55,457 bases of DNA from CAZPDM01 sp964585305 (GCA_964585305.1 CAZPDM010000021.1:1-55457), one strand, 5' to 3'. Shown: positions 1-8,975, counted from the first letter of the stretch. Made by a program: numbers and translations. Notes: generated from the letters alone by a model not told the origin.

Positions 1-1
1 A

Positions 2-3000
2 TCTAAAGGTGGTGCATACTCCCACGACTATGTATTGAGGATGGCTGCTGGATTTGGTGCGCAGGGCAATTTTGTTCTCTTAAAAAAGATTGCTTCTGGG
101 AAGGATCGTATTTTAGATTCTGAAAAACATAAGAAATGGCTTCAAGATATTTCTGGAAAATCAAACCCTAAAGTTGAGATGCGTGGTAGAATTTTGATCA
201 TTCAAGAAACGCAAGGCAGTTATGCTGAGACATCTAAAACCCTAATTGAAAAAATGCCAGCCCAAGTCCAAACAACAACTCAAGTGCAAACAACGGCTAC
301 TATTTCCCCTTCAACAAAAATTGTAGTTTCTTCAGATATTATTAATCTAAAAGAAAATCTGACTAAAGAAATTCTACAAGTATTTTCGCAGATAACACAA
401 TATCCGCCAGAAATGTTAGATCTCAATATGGAGATGGAAGCTGATTTGGGGATAGATACAGTAAAGCAGGCGACTGTTCTTTCAATGTTAGCTGAAAAGT
501 TTGGTTTTTCAAAGAATGAGCGTATTCCTTTGGCAGAGTATCCTACCATTGGACATATTGTAAATTTAATTCTTCAGAAGACACAGAAAACAGATATTTC
601 CAAATTTTTGGAAGCAAACAATCCCATTGAAAAAACTGACTCTTCTCAATTAGAACAACACTTTTCCAAACAAACATCCGAAACTGTTCAAACAGACAAA
701 CAAAAAATAACTCAGGAAATTTTGCAAGTATTTTCGCAAATAACACAATATCCACCAGAGATGTTAGATCTCAATATGGAGATGGAAGCGGATCTGGGAA
801 TAGACACAGTAAAGCAGGCAACAGTGTTGTCCATGTTAGCAGAAAAGTTTGGTTTTTCGAAGAATGAACGTATTCCTTTGGCCGAATATCCTACCATTGG
901 ACATATCGTAAATTTGATTTCTCAAAAGACACAAAAAGTAAATACTATCGAAGTTATAGAGAAAAGTAAGCCAGTCGAAAAAACTGTTTCTTTGCAATCA
1001 GAACAACATTCTTCCAAACAAACATTCGAAACAGGACAAACAGACAAACAAAAAATAACTCAGGAAATTCTGCAAGTATTTTCGCAGGTAACGCAATATC
1101 CACCAGAAATGTTAGATCTCAATATGGAGATGGAAGCTGATCTGGGGATAGATACAGTAAAGCAGGCAACAGTACTTTCGATGTTAGCAGAAAAGTTTGG
1201 TTTTTCAAAGAATGAACGTATTCCTTTGGCCGAATATCCTACCATTGGACACATTGTAAATTTGATTTCTCAAAAATCTCAAAAGAATGATACTTCTCAA
1301 AGGATTATTCTTTCCCCTCCTGTAGAAAAGAAAGCTGAATTGCCACCTGCAATTTCTGAAAGTCCTAAAGTAGGAGAGCATGAATTAAGCCGTCAAGTAG
1401 TTGTACTTCAACAAGAGAACTTAGGCAAAAAAGTTTTTGATTTGGCAGGCAAGCATATTCTGGTTTTAGGTGATAATGCTAGCTTTGTAAAAAAAATAGC
1501 TGAAGAATTTGCGAAAAAGCAAAATCAGGTAGAAACATTTGTTTTTGCCGAAAACACAGAAAAAACAAATACATCTCTTCAACAATTTTCTGCCAAAGCA
1601 ATAGACGTTATTGTAGATTGCTCCCATATTGGGGATGCTTATAATTTTTATACTCTTGCTTTACAAGAAGCAAAAGAATTGTTACTTCGTAATAGCGAAG
1701 CTAGATTTTTATTTTACAAAAATTTAGAAGCGGTTGGTAAAAAGCCCCAAGTTATTGTATGTTGTGTGGCTATGGATGGACATTTAGGATATGCTTCAGA
1801 TAAAGTCCAAATCACTGATCCTAGTTTTGGCGCGTTAAGTGGTTTCTATAAAAGTCTTCGTAAAGAATGGAAAGAAAGCCGCGTAAAAATCGTGGATTTT
1901 GCTCCAGACGACATACTCCAACATTTTGGGCAGTATTTTGCTAATTTAGTTGAAGAGATTGAAAAAGAAGGGTTTGGTATTGAAATTAGCTATAGCAATA
2001 ACCAAAGATGGGTAGCTAAAATTCAAGATCAATCTTTGGAAGCAAAGACAAGCATCTCTTTTAATTCTACAGATACTATTTTAGTTACTGGCGGTGCTAC
2101 TGGCATCACATCTCAAATTGTACTGGGCATAGCGCGGAAATATCCTGCGAATTTGGTTATATTAGGACGTACTCACCTACCTGAAAATATTGAAGAATTG
2201 GTTCAATTGGACGAAAAAGGCCTTGCTAATCTTAAACTTAAACTTCCCAATGAATTGGAAAGAAATAATGTTAAAGTAACGCCTGCAATTGTAAACCAAG
2301 CCTATAATAAAATTCTCAAAGCAATTGAAGTCCAACGTACCCTTGAAGCAATTCGCAAATTTGGTAGAAAAGTGCTATATTATGCCTGCGATATTCGAGA
2401 TTATGAAAGCATGAAATTAGCTATCCAAACAGCTAAGCAAACCTTTGGTAATATTCATGCAATCATCCATGCTGCTGGCATAGATAATAGCCATTACATG
2501 GGACAAAAGACATTACAGGAATTTAACAATGTTTTTTCCACCAAAGCAGTAAGTGCATGTTACTTAATGGAAATTTGCCGCGAAGAGCCTCTGAAATTAG
2601 TTGCTGCATTTGGATCTATTTCAGGAAGATTTGGCAGTGAGGCGCAATTGGATTATTCTTCTGCAAATAATTTCCTTAGTTATTGGACAAAACTTTATCA
2701 TACCCAATTTCCTAATATTCATGCGTTTACTCTTGTCTGGTCAGGATGGAAAGATATTGGGATTGCATGGCGTAATACTCTAGTACGAGAACATGCTGAA
2801 GAACAGCCGGGCTTTAATTTAATTGATCCTGCAGAAGGCGTTGCAGCATTTTTGGAAGAATTTGGATATAGAAACAATGATATGGAAATTATTCTACATA
2901 ATGGCCTAAGTATTATGTCTGAAAAAAATCTTATAGTTGTTTCATTGGAAAATGCACCTTTTTTAGATAGAGTGATTTGTAAAAATAATAAAGTCATTCG

Positions 3001-3844
3001 AGCATATAAAACTCTTTCTGTGAAAAAAGATGCCTTTATGGATCAACATCGTTTAGGTACCACTCCTATTTCTCCTGCTGTTGCTTCTACAGAAATGTGT
3101 GTAGAATACTATACTTTACAAGAAGGCTATTCTGAGCAATATTTCTTAGAAAATGTTTCCTTCTTGAATGCAGTTAAACTTTATCATGAACAGCCACGTG
3201 AGATATATTTTGAAGGAGAAAAGATTGCTGATGAAAAATGGAAGGTTGTCTTAAAATCAAAGTTTTATCCTAAAAATCAGCAGACTCCTCAAGTTGTTAC
3301 TCATGTCGAAGCTACAATTTCTAAAAAATTGCCTGATCTTTCTGATATACATCCTACTCAATGGTCTTTTGCCAAAAAAACGCTTAAGATTCTCTCAGTA
3401 AAGAAAGTTCTATTTAACGAATCAGGTATTCAAGTAGGAGCATTGTATCGCTATACTGATGGTAATTATGCTGGGGAACCTGCTAAAGAATTTTGCTTAG
3501 AATATAATTCTGAAGGAATGGTATATCCAACTCTTTTACCACCGGATCAACTGACTCATAAACAATATCCGATTTCCAGATTATGTGTAAATCCTTGTTT
3601 TTTAGATATTATCTATCAAATTGGGGCTACATATATTGGGATAGCGAAGCAAAAACTTAGCTTACCTGTTAAAGCAAAAGAACTTTCTATTATAAAAGTT
3701 CCTCGAGAACGTGGAGAGTATATTTGCCATGCTCAGATATTGAAAGAGGATGAAGAATACCTTACCTATAATGTTTCTGTATCAGATTCTAAAGGCCAGC
3801 TTTATTACTATGGTAAAGAATTAACATTGCAAAGAATTCATTAG
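2..3844 (+). CDS. Type I polyketide/fatty-acid synthase, 3' part (KS end, 3 ACP, KR, DH)
   Basis: The frame is open to the left edge, so the 5' part is missing. Counting from the TTG at 35, the first ~23 residues look like the end of a ketosynthase (SHDYVLRMAAGFG). Three carrier domains follow at about 109-181, 225-297 and 341-413, spaced exactly 116 residues apart. Next come a linker, a degenerate Rossmann half (~470-620) and an NADPH ketoreductase with TGGATGIT (~683), an insert after the second strand as in PfaA-type KRs, SISGRFG and the catalytic-type Tyr in LDYSSANN (~873). The C-terminus looks like a dehydratase double hotdog: DQHRLGTTPISP (~1004) and NPCFLDIIYQ (~1187). No AT lies between KS and ACP, so the order differs from PfaA, and acyl loading is upstream or in trans. 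All three carriers have Thr where Ser normally carries phosphopantetheine. Substrate and product are unknown. Confidence 0.9.
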   Translation, partial: SKGGAYSHDYVLRMAAGFGAQGNFVLLKKIASGKDRILDSEKHKKWLQDISGKSNPKVEMRGRILIIQETQGSYAETSKTLIEKMPAQVQTTTQVQTTATISPSTKIVVSSDIINLKENLTKEILQVFSQITQYPPEMLDLNMEMEADLGIDTVKQATVLSMLAEKFGFSKNERIPLAEYPTIGHIVNLILQKTQKTDISKFLEANNPIEKTDSSQLEQHFSKQTSETVQTDKQKITQEILQVFSQITQYPPEMLDLNMEMEADLGIDTVKQATVLSMLAEKFGFSKNERIPLAEYPTIGHIVNLISQKTQKVNTIEVIEKSKPVEKTVSLQSEQHSSKQTFETGQTDKQKITQEILQVFSQVTQYPPEMLDLNMEMEADLGIDTVKQATVLSMLAEKFGFSKNERIPLAEYPTIGHIVNLISQKSQKNDTSQRIILSPPVEKKAELPPAISESPKVGEHELSRQVVVLQQENLGKKVFDLAGKHILVLGDNASFVKKIAEEFAKKQNQVETFVFAENTEKTNTSLQQFSAKAIDVIVDCSHIGDAYNFYTLALQEAKELLLRNSEARFLFYKNLEAVGKKPQVIVCCVAMDGHLGYASDKVQITDPSFGALSGFYKSLRKEWKESRVKIVDFAPDDILQHFGQYFANLVEEIEKEGFGIEISYSNNQRWVAKIQDQSLEAKTSISFNSTDTILVTGGATGITSQIVLGIARKYPANLVILGRTHLPENIEELVQLDEKGLANLKLKLPNELERNNVKVTPAIVNQAYNKILKAIEVQRTLEAIRKFGRKVLYYACDIRDYESMKLAIQTAKQTFGNIHAIIHAAGIDNSHYMGQKTLQEFNNVFSTKAVSACYLMEICREEPLKLVAAFGSISGRFGSEAQLDYSSANNFLSYWTKLYHTQFPNIHAFTLVWSGWKDIGIAWRNTLVREHAEEQPGFNLIDPAEGVAAFLEEFGYRNNDMEIILHNGLSIMSEKNLIVVSLENAPFLDRVICKNNKVIRAYKTLSVKKDAFMDQHRLGTTPISPAVASTEMCVEYYTLQEGYSEQYFLENVSFLNAVKLYHEQPREIYFEGEKIADEKWKVVLKSKFYPKNQQTPQVVTHVEATISKKLPDLSDIHPTQWSFAKKTLKILSVKKVLFNESGIQVGALYRYTDGNYAGEPAKEFCLEYNSEGMVYPTLLPPDQLTHKQYPISRLCVNPCFLDIIYQIGATYIGIAKQKLSLPVKAKELSIIKVPRERGEYICHAQILKEDEEYLTYNVSVSDSKGQLYYYGKELTLQRIH
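371..1270 (+). repeat. Three tandem carrier-domain repeats, 348-nt period
   Basis: Near-identical DNA blocks encode the three carrier domains, starting at about 371, 719 and 1067. The ~200-nt domain cores differ at only a few bases by eye (identity not computed), while the linkers between them diverge. This suggests recent duplication or gene conversion. The Thr codons at the expected prosthetic-group site are at 458, 806 and 1154. Confidence 0.9.
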
Positions 3845-3850
3845 AATTTG

Positions 3851-3881
3851 ATTAGGTACAAGTTTTTAACTTGTACCTAAT
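3851..3881 (+). terminator. Hairpin after the synthase gene
   Basis: A perfect 14-bp inverted repeat (ATTAGGTACAAGTT / AACTTGTACCTAAT) with a 3-nt loop starts 6 nt after the stop codon and is followed by an AT-rich tract. It is probably an intrinsic terminator or mRNA 3'-end stabiliser for the synthase transcript. Confidence 0.55.
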
Positions 3882-3891
3882 TTAAAAATTT

Positions 3892-3938
3892 GGAGGAGCA
3901 GAATCATCTATTAAGATAGATACTGCTATTTTTTGATG
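3892..3938 (+). promoter_or_regulatory. Shine-Dalgarno separated from start codon by a stem-loop
   Basis: A strong GGAGGAG (3892-3898) lies 37 nt before the ATG at 3936. Between them AGCAG (3897-3901) and ATCTA can pair with TAGAT and CTGCT (3923-3927). If folded, only ATTTTTTG (8 nt) separates the helix from the ATG, so the structure would bring the ribosome site to normal spacing. The hairpin plus T-run could instead be a second terminator. Confidence 0.4.
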
Positions 3939-4670
3939 AAAAAATTAACATTGCTAATGTTTTTCGTACTCTCTTATTCTCTTTTAGCCCAACCGGTTGA
4001 TAATTTACAAGTTGCTGATCAGGCATGGAAAAATCGACACTCAGCAGAAAATGCTTGTAATCTGGTTTTACTTTACAAAAAAGCTGTTGAATCTAGTAAT
4101 AATAATGATAATCTCTATGATAGTTTATGGAAATATAGTCGAGCATGTATTTTTTATGCTCAATATTTTCTTAAAAATAATAAAACCGAAGCTGAAAAAT
4201 ATTATACTGCAGCAAAAGATATTTGTATTAAAGCCACTCAAATTAAAAGTGATGGTATTGAAGGAATTTTCTATTTAGGAATGTCATACAGTGGATTTCA
4301 AACTCTTTCTACGGCTAAAGAAGCAAAAAAAAGGTTTGAAGAAGTGTTAAATCTAAATCCAGAATTTAGTGATGCTGCTGCATATCGTGCTTTAGGTAGA
4401 ATGTATTTCAAACTACCAGGATGGCCAGTAAGTTTTGGTAGTAACAGTACTTCGATTCAATATCTTAAAAAAGCTGTAGAATTAGGGCCGAATAATCGTG
4501 CAAATTATTTATTTTTAGCTGAAGTATTGTATGATGAAGATGAAGCAGCAGATGCTGAAAAATTTGTGGAACAAGCTCTTTTGATGCCTTTTAATTCAGA
4601 ATATAAAACAGAAGAGGAAGATTGTATTGCTGCATTAAAAGCCTTGCAGGAAAAAATAAAAAAAGATTGA
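3936..4670 (+). CDS. Exported TPR protein
   Basis: A 244-residue protein starting MKKLTLLMFFVLSYSLLAQP, a clear Sec signal peptide with likely cleavage after LLAQ. The mature part is helical, with tetratricopeptide-like repeats at about 105-140, 145-185 and 190-225 (for example YLKKAVELGPNNRANYLFLAEVL). The ATG at 3936 is preferred to the TTG one codon earlier. It sits directly after the synthase and before the barrel gene on the same strand. TPR proteins scaffold protein contacts; the partner is unknown. A role in envelope assembly or export of the product is inference from position only. Confidence 0.8.
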   Translation: MKKLTLLMFFVLSYSLLAQPVDNLQVADQAWKNRHSAENACNLVLLYKKAVESSNNNDNLYDSLWKYSRACIFYAQYFLKNNKTEAEKYYTAAKDICIKATQIKSDGIEGIFYLGMSYSGFQTLSTAKEAKKRFEEVLNLNPEFSDAAAYRALGRMYFKLPGWPVSFGSNSTSIQYLKKAVELGPNNRANYLFLAEVLYDEDEAADAEKFVEQALLMPFNSEYKTEEEDCIAALKALQEKIKKD

Positions 4671-4694
4671 CATTATTATTTATAATAATATAAT
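4667..4694 (+). promoter_or_regulatory. Sigma70-type promoter upstream of the barrel gene
   Basis: TTGACA (4667-4672) overlaps the stop codon of the TPR gene. After 16 nt comes a perfect TATAAT (4689-4694). The predicted start near 4701 would give a leader of about 60 nt. It could let the barrel, PPTase and sulfur-carrier genes be expressed apart from the synthase. Local AT-richness makes chance matches possible. Confidence 0.5.
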
Positions 4695-4762
4695 TTTTTT
4701 CAGAAATTATAAAAGTTTAGGTAGTATTTTTTAAACTTATTTAAGGGTAGGAATGTTATACT

Positions 4763-5878
4763 ATGAAAAAGTCATTTTATTTACTGCTAGCTATTTTAGT
4801 TTGCGTATTTAGCTATGCTCAGGAAGATTTATTAAAAGCCGAACAAGATCCCTCCTTGAGTCCAATAAGACCTTATTATGGTTGGTCTTGGGAAATCGGC
4901 GCGAAAATGCACGAGCAATATCCCGATACAAACTATAGCTATTGGTTTTCTCCGACTTCTCCTGTACATATCCAGTATGATTATATTTGGGATCGCACAG
5001 AAAATGACAGAGATGGAATCAATCAAACTGGTATTTTTGCCTTTTTACCCTTTGGTATTGATTTCTCTGGGAAACAAGATTTTTCTAAAGGATTTGTTAG
5101 CGTTGGTGCTTACGGACGGTTTATGTTTGTTGATACAGAAGAACGAACAAGTGACTATCCATATATTCCTAATTTAATAAATACTTCTTCTATGTTGGAT
5201 GTAGATACTGATAATTATGGTGCTGGGTTATCCACTATTTGGTCTTTTCCAGAACATGGAACTCAAATTCTATTTAATATAGGTTACATGTGGAACAACT
5301 TTGAAATTGAGTTTGATGAACTTATTTTCAAAAGACCTGGTCCTCCTCCTCCAGCTCCACAAGTATATATTCCAGGCAAATTAAAGAAACGACAAAAAGA
5401 AGGCGGTCTTGAGGCTGTATTGAATATTCGAATGAATACCGCAAGTCGTAAATTTTTCTCGGGCTTTGCATTGCAAAATGTTCTTTATTATCGCTTAGAA
5501 GATCCCCATTCCAAAGATAGATTCTATTTAGGAAATGTTGAAATTCCTGTTACTATTCCTTCAATCCGAGGGAATTTTATTCAAAGTGATCTATATACTA
5601 AAATTATTGCATTGCCAGTTTGGGAACGTTCAGCACCATTGATTCTTAATAACTACTATACTCAAAAAGCCACCGTTTCTTTGGAATTGCTCACAGGAAT
5701 TCGTCATACCAGTTTAAATGATGGTTTTGAAAATTCATTGGGCTGCCGAATCAATCTTTTTGATAACTTATTTTTCTCTTATCGCCATACCTGGCAGCAT
5801 AATAATGACGCTTCAGATAGCGACACTTTTTTAGTTTCTTTCGAAAGTTCTTTTTCCATTGCACCAAAACAGAAGTAG
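4763..5878 (+). CDS. Predicted outer-membrane beta-barrel protein
   Basis: A 371-residue protein with a signal peptide (MKKSFYLLLAILVCVFSYAQ). The mature chain is rich in aromatic residues and alternating polar/hydrophobic strands, with no long hydrophobic helix. It ends with barrel-like strands (LFFSYRHTWQH..., FLVSFESSFSI). A proline stretch (PGPPPPAP, ~193-200) and a basic segment sit in a probable loop. I recognise no family. By position it could localise or pass a product through the outer membrane, but it may be unrelated. The ATG is preceded by a weak AAGGG some 14 nt upstream. Confidence 0.7.
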   Translation: MKKSFYLLLAILVCVFSYAQEDLLKAEQDPSLSPIRPYYGWSWEIGAKMHEQYPDTNYSYWFSPTSPVHIQYDYIWDRTENDRDGINQTGIFAFLPFGIDFSGKQDFSKGFVSVGAYGRFMFVDTEERTSDYPYIPNLINTSSMLDVDTDNYGAGLSTIWSFPEHGTQILFNIGYMWNNFEIEFDELIFKRPGPPPPAPQVYIPGKLKKRQKEGGLEAVLNIRMNTASRKFFSGFALQNVLYYRLEDPHSKDRFYLGNVEIPVTIPSIRGNFIQSDLYTKIIALPVWERSAPLILNNYYTQKATVSLELLTGIRHTSLNDGFENSLGCRINLFDNLFFSYRHTWQHNNDASDSDTFLVSFESSFSIAPKQK

Positions 5879-5902
5879 TCGAAATGCTTTTGCAAAGATA
5901 CA

Positions 5903-6586
5903 ATGGCACAGCTTAAATTGCTCTACGAATTTTTGGAAAAACAAAGTTTGCAATATAAATTTGGCTTTAGTGTAATTGAAATTAATAGAATTGCAAGCGA
6001 ATGCCAGTCTCTAGAAAAAATCCAAAAAATCTTAAGTAGCCAGGAATTTTCAACGTTTGCTAATTTCAAAATTTTCAAACGAAAGATAGAATGGCTATCA
6101 GGGCGAATTGCGGCTAAACAGGCTTTTATTCATTATCTTCATAAGGTACAGGAAAAAATTTTAGAACTTTCTTTAATTGAATTTTTTTATGGTAAATATC
6201 ATGAGCCATATCTTCTAAATTATCCTCATTTACACGTCTCGATTTCTCATTCCCACCAATTTGCTGTTGCTGTTATTGCAGATTTTCGAATTGGAATAGA
6301 TTTAGAGAAGGTGCTAAAACCTGAACCAAGCCTTCTTCAATATTTTTTTTCTACACAAGAACAGCAATATTTGCAAAATTTTTCTCATACAGCATTTGAA
6401 CAAGAAGCTACAATTCTTTGGACTCGTAAAGAAGCCATCTCGAAATTGCTAAAATTAGGAGGAAATCTTGATTTTCGAGAAGTAGATACTATGGCTCAAA
6501 TATCGTTATATCCTAATATACACATTTTTTCTTGTACCTTGGAAGAATATTGCCTTTCTTTAGCTATGGAGCAAATTCATGAATGA
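5903..6586 (+). CDS. Sfp-type 4'-phosphopantetheinyl transferase
   Basis: A 227-residue protein with the family signatures in order: WLSGRIAAKQAF (64-75), SISHSHQFAVAVIA (113-126), GIDLEKV (131-137, with acidic Mg ligands D133 and E135) and WTRKEAISK (173-181). It transfers the phosphopantetheine arm of CoA to carrier domains. The likely clients are the ACP-cupin protein (Ser38) and perhaps the synthase carriers, although those carry Thr. No Shine-Dalgarno is obvious. The 3' end overlaps the next start by 8 nt, implying translational coupling to the hydrolase. Confidence 0.93.
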   Translation: MAQLKLLYEFLEKQSLQYKFGFSVIEINRIASECQSLEKIQKILSSQEFSTFANFKIFKRKIEWLSGRIAAKQAFIHYLHKVQEKILELSLIEFFYGKYHEPYLLNYPHLHVSISHSHQFAVAVIADFRIGIDLEKVLKPEPSLLQYFFSTQEQQYLQNFSHTAFEQEATILWTRKEAISKLLKLGGNLDFREVDTMAQISLYPNIHIFSCTLEEYCLSLAMEQIHE

Positions 6587-7529
6587 ATCCTTTTCAAAGT
6601 ATGTCGATCAACTTGTGTTACAAAAGCTCATCAGCCAATTATCTAAAGTACATCATTTTCCTAATAAATTAGAGGCATTACAAAAATTCCAAGGATTCGA
6701 TTCAGTGCCTCCATTACCTCAGCCTATTATTAAAGAAATTGAAAAAAATAGAAAAACTATTTCCTTTCCTTCCTTTTTAAAAACGGAATATCCTGAAAAT
6801 GATTATTGCTGGCTGGAGGCTTTTTTATCTCCAAATAGTGTGGGAACAATATTATTTATACATGGGCTTTATGAAGATAATTTAGATTTATATAAATCAA
6901 TTATCTCAGTCCTTCATCAGCAAAATTTTAATTTTTATCTTTATAAACTTCCCTTTCATTATGAAAGGAAACCCAAAGAAAGTAAATTTAGTGGAGAATT
7001 TCTTTGGAGTGGAGACTTTTATCGTTCTGCTATTGGTTTTTTGCAAAGTTTATATGACTTATATCAAATATATCATTATATAAAATCTTTGCATTCTAAT
7101 GAAAAGGTTATGTTGGTTAGTTTTAGTATGGGAGGAGCGATAGGCTTATTGTTTAGTGGTTTTTATCCTCAAGTGGATGGTGTTGCAATATTAAATCCCG
7201 CATGTAAATTAGCTGATATAGTTTTTGAAAATCCTCTTTGTTCTTCTATTAAAGAAGATATTTTACAAAGCAACTATACACTTAGTATGATAGAGCAATT
7301 CTATAATAGCTATGATCCGTTTTATTTTAGTTCATCAACAATATCTCGAGATAAAATCTTAATGGTTTTTGGGATTTATGATCAAATTTTTAATTACAAA
7401 TATTACAACATGCTTGCAGAGGAGTGGAAATTAAAACATATATTAAAATATAATGCAGGACATATTAATCTTCTCAAAATTCCTAAATTAGGAATAGATA
7501 TTGGAAATTTTTTTAAAACATTAGCTTAA
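6579..7529 (+). CDS. Alpha/beta hydrolase (ABHD18-like)
   Basis: A 316-residue protein with the oxyanion-side motif LFIHGLYEDN (~88-97), a nucleophile elbow SFSMGG (Ser183; the usual first Gly of GxSxG is Ser), a possible acid in VFGIYDQIF (~267) and a late His in NAGHINLLK (~295). The LPFHYERKP...GEFLWSGDFYR region recalls the ABHD18-like group. It starts inside the PPTase stop region and precedes the JAB gene. It may act as a thioesterase or editing/release enzyme for a carrier-bound acyl chain, which is inference from the cluster. The substrate is unknown. Confidence 0.8.
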   Translation: MNESFSKYVDQLVLQKLISQLSKVHHFPNKLEALQKFQGFDSVPPLPQPIIKEIEKNRKTISFPSFLKTEYPENDYCWLEAFLSPNSVGTILFIHGLYEDNLDLYKSIISVLHQQNFNFYLYKLPFHYERKPKESKFSGEFLWSGDFYRSAIGFLQSLYDLYQIYHYIKSLHSNEKVMLVSFSMGGAIGLLFSGFYPQVDGVAILNPACKLADIVFENPLCSSIKEDILQSNYTLSMIEQFYNSYDPFYFSSSTISRDKILMVFGIYDQIFNYKYYNMLAEEWKLKHILKYNAGHINLLKIPKLGIDIGNFFKTLA

Positions 7530-7551
7530 AAGTTATGCTATAGGGGAAATG

Positions 7552-8172
7552 ATGGAAAAAAAGATTCTTCTATGTGAAGATTTAGCTGAAATTATAAAAG
7601 ATTATTGTATGAAACGTTTTCTGCAACATGAGCAGGAAGGAATTACCACTTCTTCTTATGGAATTTTACTTGGGAAAGAAAGTAGTGATAATTTTTGTCC
7701 AATTGGCATCTACTTTCCCAAAAGCAATGTTCGCAGAGAAGGGAAAACGTGGACTGACGAAATGTTTACAGGACGGGGATTTGAAGATAAAAAACGTGGA
7801 TTTTGTATGGATAGCGAAGAACAAATAGAGCTTTTTATTTCCCTTCAAGAGAAAAAACAAAAAATAATAGGAATCTTCCATGCACATCCAGAACTTCCTG
7901 AAAGATACCATGGGGTTTCGTTCACTCCGACATTATTTGATATAAAATATCACTATGATGATAACGATGTATGGTGCATGATCGTATATCTTAAAAAGAA
8001 TCATGAAGCGGATATCCATACTTTTGAAATCAATAAAAAAGAAGAAAAATTTCAAGAAATACCTTTGCAACTTATAAAAAAAAATAGTGCCATAAAGAGA
8101 ATGGAACAAGAAATATCCCCTGGTTTTTTTTATACAAAAATATTTTTATCCTACCAAATGGCCACATTATGA
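7552..8172 (+). CDS. JAB/MPN (JAMM-like) metalloprotease-family protein
   Basis: A 206-residue protein with a JAB fold signature: GILLGKE (~35-41), IIGIFHAHP with the metal-binding pair H110/H112, and a downstream TPTLFD with D130. The classic motif is E...HxHx7SxxD. Here Thr127 replaces the Ser, the HxH-to-Asp spacing is longer, and the early Glu is not visible where expected (TTSSYG). In sulfur-carrier pathways JAMM proteins trim residues after the GG of the ubiquitin-like carrier or hydrolyse conjugates. The neighbouring carrier already ends in GG. ATG 7552 is chosen over 7549 because AGGGG at 7542-7546 is better spaced. The last codons overlap the E1 start (ATGA). Confidence 0.8.
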   Translation: MEKKILLCEDLAEIIKDYCMKRFLQHEQEGITTSSYGILLGKESSDNFCPIGIYFPKSNVRREGKTWTDEMFTGRGFEDKKRGFCMDSEEQIELFISLQEKKQKIIGIFHAHPELPERYHGVSFTPTLFDIKYHYDDNDVWCMIVYLKKNHEADIHTFEINKKEEKFQEIPLQLIKKNSAIKRMEQEISPGFFYTKIFLSYQMATL

Positions 8173-8975
8173 AAATAAAAGTAAATGAAAAATATCTGGA
8201 AACATCGGAAAAAAATTTGTTTAATATAAAAGAAAAGATTAAACCCGATGCGGATATTGTAATTGTTAATGGGTGTGTAATACGAAATGATATGTTGCTT
8301 TCTGATGGAGATAAAGTCGTTCTTATTCGACGTGGAGAAATTCCTAATCCAGAAGAGCTGGAAACATTATTAACAGCACGTCATACACCTGGAGTACATG
8401 AGAAAATAAAAAAATCTATTGTTGGGATTGCAGGGTTAGGCGGGCTTGGATCAGTTATTGCCATCTCATTAGCACGACTTGGAATTGGAAAACTTGTTCT
8501 TGCTGATTTTGATGTGGTAGAGCCAAGCAATCTGAATCGTCAACAATATTTTATAGAGCAAATTGGAATGTTAAAAACCGAAGCATTAAAAAATAATCTA
8601 ACTAAAATAAACCCTTATATTGATATTGAGATTCATAGTATAAAACTGAATAGAGAGAACATTCCTCAGATTTTTAGTCAAGTAGATGTTATGGTAGAAG
8701 CATTTGATACTGCTGAAGCCAAAGCAATGATCATGGAAGTTTTTACTACTACGTATTCTCAAAAGCCCTTAGTAATGGCATCTGGCGTAGCAGGCTATTT
8801 TTCCAGCAATTCCATTATAACGATGCAATATGCTCCCAATATTTATATAGTTGGAGATCTTATAAATGAGTCTATGCTAGGCGTAGGACTGATGTCTCCA
8901 AGAGTAGGAATTGCAGCAAATCATCAAGCCAATGCTGTTCTAAGATTATTGCTGAATGAAAAAGTTATTGACTAA
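8169..8975 (+). CDS. ThiF-family E1-like adenylyltransferase with N-terminal ThiS-like domain
   Basis: A 268-residue protein. Residues 1-55 resemble a ThiS-like ubiquitin fold without a GG tail. Residues 82-268 are an E1/ThiF nucleotide-binding domain: GIAGLGGLGS (87-95), DFD around 113-115, NLNRQQYF with R124, K136 and D180. The C-terminal stretch PRVGIAANHQANAVLRLLL matches the clostridial-type ThiF family 2, which also carries such an N-terminal domain. The enzyme should adenylate the C-terminal Gly of a sulfur carrier so it becomes a thiocarboxylate. No thiG or thiH is nearby, so a thiamine role is unsupported here. It overlaps the JAB gene by 4 nt. Confidence 0.9.
   Translation: MKIKVNEKYLETSEKNLFNIKEKIKPDADIVIVNGCVIRNDMLLSDGDKVVLIRRGEIPNPEELETLLTARHTPGVHEKIKKSIVGIAGLGGLGSVIAISLARLGIGKLVLADFDVVEPSNLNRQQYFIEQIGMLKTEALKNNLTKINPYIDIEIHSIKLNRENIPQIFSQVDVMVEAFDTAEAKAMIMEVFTTTYSQKPLVMASGVAGYFSSNSIITMQYAPNIYIVGDLINESMLGVGLMSPRVGIAANHQANAVLRLLLNEKVID

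Noticed and set aside
280..1254. Minus-strand reading frames opposite each carrier repeat
   Set aside because: They are near-identical antisense shadows of the repeated carrier DNA, without ribosome sites or family similarity.
371..1270. CRISPR or transposon origin for the three-fold repeat
   Set aside because: The repeats are in frame, code for complete carrier domains and have coding linkers.
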